A DNA stretch of 45,313 nt from Pseudomonadota bacterium (GTDB lineage: Bacteria > Pseudomonadota > Alphaproteobacteria > Caulobacterales > Caulobacteraceae), in contig JAEXKM010000227.1 of NCBI GenBank assembly GCA_023445705.1, positions 1 through 45,313 on the forward strand. The letters run 5' to 3'. The translations under genes and the position numbers were made by a program. Shown one piece after another: positions 1 through 7,443 of the stretch; position 1 is the first letter of the stretch; each line of letters opens with the position of its first letter. Under the pieces are notes generated by a model that saw only the letters and a program-made list of their open reading frames with translations, made no database searches and was not told the DNA's origin.

Positions 1-1860
1 CGCACCGAGGCGCTGCCGAGCAGCAACGCCCAACTCGTCTGGCAATCCGACATCGTCGCCAATGGCGATGCCCTTGGCGTGCCAGTCCCGACGCGATCGG
101 AATGGCGCCACCATGTCCGCGCCATCGACTTCCATCTGCACCGGTTTCGCTCAAGCGTCAGTGTCCGGCGCTTCGCTGGGACGGCGCAGGCGAATGTCCG
201 AACATTGCAGGACGATTTTCCCGTTACGCTGACCTTCACCAGCGATGACGATCGACCTGCGGCGGTCGGCTTCGAACTCGAGGTCGACGGGTTCCGCCTC
301 GATCTCGCCTTGCCGCATGCCGACATGCTGAACAGTGATCGCTTGCCGCCCGATGTCCTCGCGGCGAGCAAACTCGCTTATGTTCGTGACCTGATCCGGT
401 TGGACCCGGAACTGCCCGACGACCTAAACCAGTTTCAGCGCGAATGGCTGGTCCAGTTCCTGTTGTCGGCATTGCTTGCCGATGCCGCGACCAACGATCG
501 CCCACTTGCCGAGACGATCGCCGACCTGCTTGACGACGACCGGATCGAGAGCGTGTTCAGTGCAGTCATGGACGATGTGTTCGGCGCGATGCCGCCGACG
601 CCGCCCGACAGCGACGATACGGAAGATGCCGATGCCGCCGATGATGCCGATGGCAATGGCGGGCATCTCGCTGGCGGACCCGCTGGCGCCGGTGCGGCAG
701 GCGGAGGAGGGCGCTTGCAGCAGGCGCTGCTCCAGCAACTCGGTCGTCCGGTTGTCCGGGACCGGTTGCGCGCGCTTGCCGCGCAACTGGTCGCGGTCGA
801 TCCCGCGATGTTCGGCGCTTGGCTTCGTCGCCTGATCCTCGAAACACTCGGCGAGGCGATGCTCCAGGCGTGCATCGCCGCGGCACCGCGACAGGCCACC
901 GTTGACACCCTCCTCGTCGATATCCGCGACGATGCGACGTCCGATGTCGCAAGCGTCTGGATCAGCGAGACGACACTTGGCGGCGGTGGTGTCCTCGAAG
1001 CCTTTGCCGACCGTTTTGTCTCCGAACCGCGCCTATTCTTCTCGGCGCTCGACGCGGCGCTTGCGCCCAGCGATTTGGAGTTGGTCGATGGCAGCTTGCG
1101 TGAGATTCTGACGCTCGCCATCGACGATGCCGAGATCGGCGAACAGGTTACGCGACTGCGTGCGACGAACTCGCATGGCGAGCGCGCGATCCTGTGGCAA
1201 ACGCTCTCGCATCACCTCGCGCAGCGAGGCGGGATCGATCTCAGCCATGCGCTGTCGGTTTCGCTCAACAACCGCCTGTTGCGCGCCGGCTCGGGTCCCC
1301 AACTCGATCGGTTGCTGCTCGACCTGCAAACGCATTGGGACGCGACGCAGCACCACTTTGGCATTGCTATCGGCTTGCGCGAGTATGCCTATATTGCGAG
1401 CCGCGACGCCACCTTGTCGAGCGCGGTTCGCGCGTTTCTCGCCGCGACACTGCCGGCGGCCGCCATCGCGCATGTGACGGTCCTATCGGCGATCACGAGC
1501 TTGCTCTGGCCGCGCGCCAATGAAGTACGCCAGCGCGTCCTGCAGTCCTACAATCCGTTCCGCCAGACGCGTTCGACCGACCCCGCGGTCGTCCGTCATC
1601 TGCTGCTCAGCCGGGCGATCGCGACGATCACCTTCAGCGATCCCGCTTGGGAGGCGCTGCTAGCAACCGCGTTTGAAACCCAAGGTACGGCACGGCTCGT
1701 GGCCGAAGCGCGGGAAGCCCGGCTGTTCCGCGCCGCCCTCGTTCGTCTCTCGGCAACCCCCGTCAGCGTCGGTGTGCTTCAGTTCTTCCCCGCCATCGAA
1801 CGGGTCGAACGCGCCGATGGCAGAATCCTCGCGACGCTGACTCTGAGGGAGCAGGTCTGA
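1..1860 (+). CDS. C-terminal part of a large helicase-associated protein (5' truncated by window edge)
   Basis: The frame is open from base 1 with no stop, so the gene begins upstream of the window; the GTG at 79 is only the first in-window start codon and probably not the true one. About 619 residues are visible. A region rich in Asp, then Gly and Ala, near window residues 195-235 looks like a flexible linker. Beyond it is a stretch reading ISETTLGGGGVLEAF, which resembles the C-terminal accessory (DUF1998-type) regions of large SF2 helicases in defence loci. I see no Walker or DEAD-box motif in the visible part, and no cysteine cluster of the DISARM DrmB type. The stop overlaps the start of the next gene (TGATG), so the two are translationally coupled. 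A DpdJ-like helicase is the best guess; this is inference from context plus weak similarity. Confidence 0.55.
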   Translation, partial: RTEALPSSNAQLVWQSDIVANGDALGVPVPTRSEWRHHVRAIDFHLHRFRSSVSVRRFAGTAQANVRTLQDDFPVTLTFTSDDDRPAAVGFELEVDGFRLDLALPHADMLNSDRLPPDVLAASKLAYVRDLIRLDPELPDDLNQFQREWLVQFLLSALLADAATNDRPLAETIADLLDDDRIESVFSAVMDDVFGAMPPTPPDSDDTEDADAADDADGNGGHLAGGPAGAGAAGGGGRLQQALLQQLGRPVVRDRLRALAAQLVAVDPAMFGAWLRRLILETLGEAMLQACIAAAPRQATVDTLLVDIRDDATSDVASVWISETTLGGGGVLEAFADRFVSEPRLFFSALDAALAPSDLELVDGSLREILTLAIDDAEIGEQVTRLRATNSHGERAILWQTLSHHLAQRGGIDLSHALSVSLNNRLLRAGSGPQLDRLLLDLQTHWDATQHHFGIAIGLREYAYIASRDATLSSAVRAFLAATLPAAAIAHVTVLSAITSLLWPRANEVRQRVLQSYNPFRQTRSTDPAVVRHLLLSRAIATITFSDPAWEALLATAFETQGTARLVAEAREARLFRAALVRLSATPVSVGVLQFFPAIERVERADGRILATLTLREQV

Positions 1861-2387
1861 TGCTCTATCCCTCACGCGATCTTCATGGCCCGGCGCAATC
1901 CCGCGCGGTCCGCGACCTGTTTCAAAGCCTGTTCGTCGCCGAACTCATCCATCCCAGCCCGAAGCTGTGGCTGTTCTTCGCCTGGATCAGCGATGTCGAG
2001 ATCATCGACAATTCGGCACGCGAGTTCGCAGCGCTCGAGCCGGACTGGCCGGCCGCACCGATCCGCTTGTCGCAAGTGCTCCGCGCCATGCTCGCCCGCG
2101 GCGTTGAACTTCGGCTAGTGATCCGCGCCGACGGCCACAATGACTATTTCATCGCTCGTCTTCAGACGCTCAAGGCACGCTACGGTGATCAAATCAAATG
2201 GACTGTGGAGAAGAGTTTCCACGCCAAGGGCTTGCTCGGTGCCGATTATTTTTTGAGTGGTTCGATGAACCTCACGCTCAACGGCATTTCGATCAACGGC
2301 GAACATCTCGTACTGCGGACCGACCCGGCGGCCGTCGCCGAGCAATCAATCGAGCTTGAATCGCGCTGGGAAAGCCAGATGGCATGA
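1860..2387 (+). CDS. Small phospholipase D-fold (HKD) protein, DpdK-like
   Basis: The 175-residue protein carries a single HKD-type active-site segment: FHAKGLLGAD (His121, Lys123, Asp129) followed by SGSMN at 133-137. The Lys-Asp spacing is one residue longer than the canonical HxKx4D. Single-HKD proteins of the PLD superfamily normally work as homodimers and many are nucleases (the Nuc/BfiI type). Short PLD proteins accompany large helicases in DISARM (DrmC) and in 7-deazapurine DNA restriction loci (DpdK). It overlaps the upstream gene by one base and the downstream gene by four (ATGA), so all are one transcription unit. I infer a nuclease or DNA-binding role in defence; substrate specificity cannot be read from the sequence. 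No signal peptide is visible, so it is probably cytoplasmic. Confidence 0.75.
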   Translation: MLYPSRDLHGPAQSRAVRDLFQSLFVAELIHPSPKLWLFFAWISDVEIIDNSAREFAALEPDWPAAPIRLSQVLRAMLARGVELRLVIRADGHNDYFIARLQTLKARYGDQIKWTVEKSFHAKGLLGADYFLSGSMNLTLNGISINGEHLVLRTDPAAVAEQSIELESRWESQMA

Positions 2388-3088
2388 TCGGTCCGAACCT
2401 CGATGCGGCGCGGGCCGTGCTGGCAGATCTCGTCGCGCTTCAGCCATGCGCGAGCGCGAGCAGTGACATCGCCGCACTGTGCGCGGATGTGACCCAATCG
2501 GTGGTATCCGAGATATTTCCCGGTGCGCTCGTTCCTGTCATCGACGGTACCGGATCGATGCAGATCGATGTTGCGGCACCGACCATGTCCGACTGGCGGC
2601 GGCTCAAGCCCGTCCTGCTGGCGTTCGCCGGACCCACGCTTACCGGGTTCGATGGCGTGCCGGAGCCGTTCGCCGCTATCGATCCGGTCGGTGCCCGCCT
2701 CCAACTCGCCGCGCCCGCTGTCACCGCGATCATGCGTTTACCGGCCGACGATCGCGCGCGCGTTGCGGCCTTGCGCGCGCTCCTGCGCGCGCGCGACACG
2801 CTTGCTCGCGCGCCCGAATTGCAGCGCTCGGCCCCGGTCCCGACCTCTTGGCTGCTTGCGCGGTTCCAGGATTATCTCAATGTCGGGGGCCGCGAGGCGG
2901 CCACCGGCATTCTTGACCGCCTCCGCAGCGAACTCCGTCTCGACGCACTCAACGTCAAATTTCTCGAAGTCCAGCTGCTCGCCGTCTTTGAGGACTGGGC
3001 GGCAATCGTTGACCTCCCGGAATTCCCGAGCCTCTGCGTCGCCCGCAGGACGCCTGCGATCACCGCGATCCTCCTGGAAGCGCTGTAG
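2384..3088 (+). CDS. N-terminal portion of an interrupted defence-operon protein (DpdD-like candidate)
   Basis: This 234-residue product starts at an ATGA overlap with the PLD gene and ends at an in-frame TAG (3086-3088). I recognise no clear domain; the protein is Ala- and Arg-rich, helical in character, and soluble. The next gene is in the same frame, and the 12 codons between the TAG and its GTG start are all sense codons that read like normal protein (Q-T-H-I-A-G-P-F-D-A-A-N). Together the two would make one protein of about 712 residues, so this is most simply the front part of one gene broken by a nonsense mutation. Alternatives are a genuinely split gene, amber read-through or a base error. 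The DpdD label rests on operon position and total length only. Confidence 0.6.
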   Translation: MIGPNLDAARAVLADLVALQPCASASSDIAALCADVTQSVVSEIFPGALVPVIDGTGSMQIDVAAPTMSDWRRLKPVLLAFAGPTLTGFDGVPEPFAAIDPVGARLQLAAPAVTAIMRLPADDRARVAALRALLRARDTLARAPELQRSAPVPTSWLLARFQDYLNVGGREAATGILDRLRSELRLDALNVKFLEVQLLAVFEDWAAIVDLPEFPSLCVARRTPAITAILLEAL

Positions 3089-3124
3089 CAAACTCATATT
3101 GCTGGACCTTTCGACGCCGCGAAT

Positions 3125-4522
3125 GTGGCCGAAACGCGTGCTGCGTTCGAGAGCTCGGTCCAGTCCTTTGTCCAGTCGATGATTATCGCCGCTGCACCGC
3201 CAGGGTTGCGGATAGGCGGATGGCGCCTCCTCGGTCTGGAAACACTCTCAGATCCCGGTCGCCAAGACCTGCTCGCCATCCTTGCCGACCGGGCGCAGGA
3301 TCTGGGCTGGATCGCAGACCTGTTGCCGGCGCAAGCGCCGCTCGCGCCTCAAGGGGTCGAGGTTGCTGCCCCGATCGATGCTGCGCGTGAAGCGCTGGTA
3401 AAAGCTGATGCGGTCGACAGCATAGACCTCGTTGCTGACGCAATGGCAGCGATGGCGCGGCTCAGTCCTGATGAACTGGCGTTGCTGCGTGAGACGATGC
3501 CGTTCCGACCGATCGTGCAGGCGACAGATGAGCTGGCGAATATCGCGCCCCCGACATCCTGGATCGCCTGGCTCGATCGCGCCGGGGATCCAGCCTTCGC
3601 CAACGCACTCGATATTGCGCGGCGGGGCAAGGATGAGTGGGAGATCGGCGCATCGGCGGGCGATCCGGTCGCGGTGCGTGCCCTCGTCGCGGCACTCGAA
3701 AAGGTCCAAGGCGATGAGCTTGCCGCTGATCGCACTACCCAGGCTTTGCCCTATCTGGTCGGCTGGCTGCAGAGGGACGACGAATTCCCAAGGGCTGCTC
3801 TGTCGCCGATCTACGGCGGGTTATTGACCCTCTTTGCGCTCGGGAGTGCGCGCGGAGCAACTATCTACGAGTCGAGCCAAGTGTTGGTTGAAGGGCTTCT
3901 GGCCTCGGGTCTTGGCCAAAAGGCCTATCGCGACCTGATCGCCGATATCGACGAGATCGCCGGTGACGGCTTTGGCGTCGATATGATCTATTGGGTTCTG
4001 GAGCTTGTTGAGAGTTTCATGAACGCCGCCACACCCGATGCGAGTGCCCGCGAGACGTTCCTCCATCGCATTCTTGCCCGCATCGTTCCAATCTATGGCC
4101 GACTTACCCGCATTCAGCGGATCGCGGTCAGATTGTTGTCGAGCGAACTCGGCTGGTCGCCGCCGGTAACTCCGGTAACCGATGTCGAGCCCTCGGATGA
4201 TGGCTTGGCTAGCCGCTTGGCTGGCTTGCGCATTGCCATCTATTCGTTGACCGAATCCTCAAGCCGGCAGGCCAAGGCTGTGCTGGAGGAGATCTCGCCA
4301 TCCGTCACGGTCGATACAAATGCCGATCATGGTGGTAGCCCTCGGCTGCGCGCACTAGCGGAGAATTCCGATCTCTTCGTGATGACCTGGTTATCGGCAA
4401 AGCACGCAGCTACGGATTTCATTCGTGAGCATCGCGGCGGCCGAACATTGCTCTATTCGCAAGGGAAGGGATTCTCGAGCATAGTGCGAGCCATCGAAGC
4501 CCATCTATTAAAAAAGGCATGA
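3125..4522 (+). CDS. C-terminal portion of the interrupted protein, with a DUF2325-like C-terminal domain
   Basis: The 465-residue frame is given its first start codon, GTG at 3125, but no Shine-Dalgarno sequence precedes it, which supports the view that it was originally continuous with the frame ending at 3088. Most of it is alpha-helical without recognisable motifs. The last 95 residues (about 368-462) have an alternating beta/alpha pattern starting LRIAIYSLTE and containing SDLFVMTWLSAKHAA and RTLLYSQGKGFSSI. This resembles the small DUF2325-type Rossmann-like domain (a strand, then aD-hhhh-T/S-hxxHxa, then a strand and SS before the last helix). It is the last gene of the operon. It may be a freestanding protein if reinitiation occurs, or a non-functional remnant if the TAG is a disabling mutation. 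Confidence 0.6.
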   Translation: MAETRAAFESSVQSFVQSMIIAAAPPGLRIGGWRLLGLETLSDPGRQDLLAILADRAQDLGWIADLLPAQAPLAPQGVEVAAPIDAAREALVKADAVDSIDLVADAMAAMARLSPDELALLRETMPFRPIVQATDELANIAPPTSWIAWLDRAGDPAFANALDIARRGKDEWEIGASAGDPVAVRALVAALEKVQGDELAADRTTQALPYLVGWLQRDDEFPRAALSPIYGGLLTLFALGSARGATIYESSQVLVEGLLASGLGQKAYRDLIADIDEIAGDGFGVDMIYWVLELVESFMNAATPDASARETFLHRILARIVPIYGRLTRIQRIAVRLLSSELGWSPPVTPVTDVEPSDDGLASRLAGLRIAIYSLTESSSRQAKAVLEEISPSVTVDTNADHGGSPRLRALAENSDLFVMTWLSAKHAATDFIREHRGGRTLLYSQGKGFSSIVRAIEAHLLKKA

Positions 4523-5149
4523 TAATTTGAAGTCCAACTTGTTAGGTAGAGTACCCGCTGGAACGGCAAATCCCCCAGCTCCGGAGCCTAAACCTGCCGG
4601 ACTGCAATCAGCCAACTTCCGCCTAAAGCCGTAGCGCTCACGGTCAGCTGCGGCGATGAGGGGCGGGCGAAGGTGTCCTCAGGCGCTACTAGGGTAGTGC
4701 GAATGGCGACACATATTCGTTATGTTTATCCAGCGCGGGGCGCCAAATACCGCCATCGACCGTCGCGTGGTGCGTAGCGACCGCAGGGAATTCGCCAGCG
4801 TAGTGCTGGCGGCGAAACGCTGCGATCACGCGGTTCTGGCCATAGAAGCTGATGACTGTCCCACGAAATCTAGAATCGTGACCGGGCATAGCGACGCCGG
4901 TCTACGCAGGGCCGAGCTGGTCAGGCGTCCGTGTCTGGCAGCGTGTCGTGGCGATTGTAGCCGAACTGGGTGGCGCTTTCCAACGCTGTGTACGTCATTG
5001 CTTGCGACATGCTCTTAACGATCGGTTCGTCGGTGGCTTTGCACGGTAGCGCAACAAGTCATGTTCAGCTAATAAACGTGACAGATTCGGCATAGCCTTT
5101 TCTTTCTGGCTTGGGGAGGTCGGGGTGATCACTAGCCGCGAAACATATC
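4523..5149. other. Gene-poor junction between the defence operon and the three-gene cassette
   Basis: No convincing gene lies in these 627 bases. Short open frames exist on both strands, but none has a good ribosome site or a recognisable product. The stretch contains the left copy of a 51-bp direct repeat (4695-4745). The right third becomes AT-richer toward 5040-5110 and probably holds the promoter of the cassette. No tRNA, integrase or transposase gene is seen here. Confidence 0.6.
4695..4745 (+). repeat. Left copy of a 51-bp direct repeat flanking the cassette
   Basis: This copy matches 8609-8659 at 45 of 51 positions in the same orientation, and weaker similarity continues about 13 bases to the left. 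Similarity stops abruptly after GCGCCA. Inside is an inverted pair, CGAAT (4700-4704) and ATTCG (4715-4719), separated by ten bases, as in some recombinase core sites. It could be an att-like or transposon-end remnant. Read as protein on the minus strand, five of the six differences would change the amino acid, which argues against a conserved coding end. Confidence 0.75.
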
Positions 5150-6511
5150 ATGGATAGGGGACGAAATCAGCGCCTCCTCGTTAGTGTCTTCAATCCTCAG
5201 GAGGCTCGCGAGGCAGTTCTCGGCGGCGCACGGATCGTGGACAGCGAGGATCCACGCAGCGCGTTGGGCAACATAAAGCCGCGTCACATTATGGCGATCG
5301 CCGATGCGGTGCTCAACTATAGGCGTGACCTTGAGGTCCAACTCAGTACAAACATTGGGGAGGATCAGCTTCTATTCGAGCGGTCGCCAAGCGGGCTCGC
5401 GATAGAAAAGTCACCTTACGAGATAGCTGGCAAAGCCGCACAATCGGCGATCGGCGTGGCATGCGCGATGGGAACCGCGGTGCATCCGTGCAACATCGTC
5501 AAAGTCGGGCTCGACGGCATGTCTGCACCGATGCTCACGGAAGTTTTAGCTGAAGTCGTCCAGACGATCAGGCGGACCGAACATTACAGTCACGCCCAGG
5601 TGATGTCGGTGCTTTTTGTACAAGACCTCGACCTGTGGAATGAGCGAAAGACCGATGACACAGTGCGGAGCGAGCTTGTCGCGGTTCGCGAGTTTCACCC
5701 ATCTAACCAAGACGATCCGAATTCGTTTGATCTTTGCAACTATGCCGTAGGCACGTTGCGAGACCGCGACGGCGAATTTCTCTTCACGCATCCCGGCCAA
5801 GTTGATCTCGAGTCTCTGATATCCAAGGGCGCATTGCCAGAAGGATCCGCCACCCCGCTTGTTGCTCTGAATGAGCTTTATCCGCACGCCCGCTATGGAT
5901 TATCCGACGATCCAGCGAACCGCAAAACGACCCAGGAAGTTATCGCAAGGATGGTTGACGCGACCGCGAATGCAGGCGCGGATTGCATTATGCTTGATAC
6001 GAGCATCTTGATGAAAGTGGCGCGTGTGTCGCTGTTGAAAACCTCCGGCGATGAACGACTCGCCGACATCAACAGCATCGACGACGGCGATGGCAAGCGA
6101 ATGAAACGCGAGGGCGTTCTACCGCTTAAAGATATCGAATTTTTCGTCAAATACTGCCACTATCGGGGTCTTGAGGCGAATTTGGCTGGCTCGCTCTATA
6201 GTTATCATGCCCAGCAACTTTGGAAATTGGTTCCTGATATCGATCAGATGTCGACACGGGGTGGCTCGACGGCTGTGACCGTCAATCCCGCGTCGGCAGC
6301 GGCAGGTAGCGACACGCGGCACGAACGAGTAACCCACCGTAATTTGGTAAGGGGGCTCGCACCGCCTCAGCACGGCGGGTGCTTAAATATTCCCAAAGGA
6401 TTTCCGGCGCGACCCGGCGCTGCTGAAATTATCAAGAAGCTTACAGACCTGATCGACGTGCCAGTTTTCCGCGTCGATGCGAACGGAAATCAATCAACAT
6501 TGGAAAGCTGA
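5150..6511 (+). CDS. Divergent MfnB-like (4-HFC-P synthase fold, DUF556) TIM-barrel protein
   Basis: The 453-residue protein opens like the (5-formylfuran-3-yl)methyl phosphate synthase family, which condenses two glyceraldehyde-3-phosphate molecules into a furan for methanofuran. It shows LLVSVFNPQEAREAVLGGA (9-27), IVDSEDP (29-35), IVKVGLDGM (116-124), and late AGSL and RGG motifs. It is nearly twice the usual 230-240 residues, with an insertion in the middle and a C-terminal extension. The family's Asp in the VDxK motif is kept (Asp31), but the Schiff-base Lys is Glu33; Lys118 is kept; the later D-x3-K pair is altered (LDTSILMK). So the fold is likely shared but the reaction probably differs. 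The start is fixed by a TGA upstream in frame (5126); the ribosome site is weak. It is first of three co-directional genes. Confidence 0.65.
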   Translation: MDRGRNQRLLVSVFNPQEAREAVLGGARIVDSEDPRSALGNIKPRHIMAIADAVLNYRRDLEVQLSTNIGEDQLLFERSPSGLAIEKSPYEIAGKAAQSAIGVACAMGTAVHPCNIVKVGLDGMSAPMLTEVLAEVVQTIRRTEHYSHAQVMSVLFVQDLDLWNERKTDDTVRSELVAVREFHPSNQDDPNSFDLCNYAVGTLRDRDGEFLFTHPGQVDLESLISKGALPEGSATPLVALNELYPHARYGLSDDPANRKTTQEVIARMVDATANAGADCIMLDTSILMKVARVSLLKTSGDERLADINSIDDGDGKRMKREGVLPLKDIEFFVKYCHYRGLEANLAGSLYSYHAQQLWKLVPDIDQMSTRGGSTAVTVNPASAAAGSDTRHERVTHRNLVRGLAPPQHGGCLNIPKGFPARPGAAEIIKKLTDLIDVPVFRVDANGNQSTLES

Positions 6512-6520
6512 GGAATTCGG

Positions 6521-7420
6521 ATGGTTGATCTCATTATCCCAGCTAACGGGCCGCGCATTCATCCGCTTCACCCCAGCGAAGTCAACTCGAACGTTCGGGT
6601 CGAGTACGAGAAAACTGTCGTTACTTGGGGTATTCCTAACAACCTCATACGAACGATGGCTCGACATCCCCAACTCGCCTTGACTGAAGTCGATTACGCC
6701 AATTCTTTTATATTTGACGCTGGCGACTACATTAGCTGGCCCCGACCCGGTGCGCCCGCAACGAACGTGCTGTTTAGAGGAGCCGGGTTTATAGACCCGA
6801 TCACCAAAGAACTGCTAATAAATCTAGTGAGCTTGCTCAACCGCAGTCGCTATTCAATAACTCATCACTCTGTCATTGGCATGACCCGGATTTCAGCCGC
6901 ACTTTCACAAGATTTCGGCGAAATGGCGGCAAAGAAGGCCGAGGCAATGTTGCTCAACCTAGTGGACGCGAATTGCAAGTCCGACTTCGAAGGGCAGCTT
7001 TTTGAAGGGGAACCGCTCTATAGTGAGTTCCAGCTTACCAGCCTTCGCTTTGCGGAGAAGATGCATGCGAATTCTCACTCGATAACTGATACGGATATGA
7101 CGCGACTTCGCGACGTTTGCCGGCTCCGTGCGGTGGAGGAAATTCAAGCGGCTCCGCTGGCTTCGCAGTTCGGCCCCGTTGGACCAGACGCTGCCTACAT
7201 CGACGCTTATGTGGACGGTATGGTGGTTGAACTTACCTGGTGCGTGGCGCATTTCGGCGGCTTACTCAATCACTGGTTCACTGTCCTGCGGATCCGCGAT
7301 GAGCAGGATGTGGATCGCGATGGTATCGACTTCGTGTCATACTATAATTCGTTCGTGCCGGACTCGATCAAGGTCCGGAATAACAATTTGCTAGGCCATG
7401 ACGGCTGGGGTTCGGACTGA
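6521..7420 (+). CDS. AhpD/carboxymuconolactone decarboxylase-like protein lacking both redox cysteines
   Basis: The 299-residue protein follows the upstream stop by nine bases, with a GAGG ribosome site overlapping that stop. Residues 40-120 resemble the carboxymuconolactone decarboxylase/AhpD fold: a helix ending in ARHPQL, then the core helix DPITKELLINLVSLLN with Glu97, then RSRYSITHHSVIG. In AhpD the active motif is CxxCxxxH; here it is SxxSxxxH (Ser109, Ser112, His116). The thiol redox chemistry of AhpD is therefore unlikely, while a decarboxylase or isomerase-like role in the CMD family, which can use His and acids, remains possible. A second half (about 160-270) may be another helical lobe. 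It is soluble, without signal peptide. Function is inferred from fold similarity only; partner proteins are the two neighbours. Confidence 0.55.
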   Translation: MVDLIIPANGPRIHPLHPSEVNSNVRVEYEKTVVTWGIPNNLIRTMARHPQLALTEVDYANSFIFDAGDYISWPRPGAPATNVLFRGAGFIDPITKELLINLVSLLNRSRYSITHHSVIGMTRISAALSQDFGEMAAKKAEAMLLNLVDANCKSDFEGQLFEGEPLYSEFQLTSLRFAEKMHANSHSITDTDMTRLRDVCRLRAVEEIQAAPLASQFGPVGPDAAYIDAYVDGMVVELTWCVAHFGGLLNHWFTVLRIRDEQDVDRDGIDFVSYYNSFVPDSIKVRNNNLLGHDGWGSD

Positions 7421-7443
7421 GCACTTAAGCGGGGAACGAAAAC

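Noticed and set aside
1..2387. Calling the left operon DISARM
   Set aside because: The visible part of the large protein lacks the cysteine-rich DrmB signature, and no methylase or DrmA is visible; the PLD protein alone is not diagnostic.
2749..2810. Alternating GC tracts as a possible Z-DNA or regulatory element
   Set aside because: They encode normal Arg/Ala-rich protein within the gene and need no further explanation.
4689..5018. Small open frames around the left repeat as possible genes
   Set aside because: The differences between the two repeat copies are mostly non-synonymous in the minus-strand frame, the right copy is cut by a stop just upstream, and no ribosome site or family is visible.
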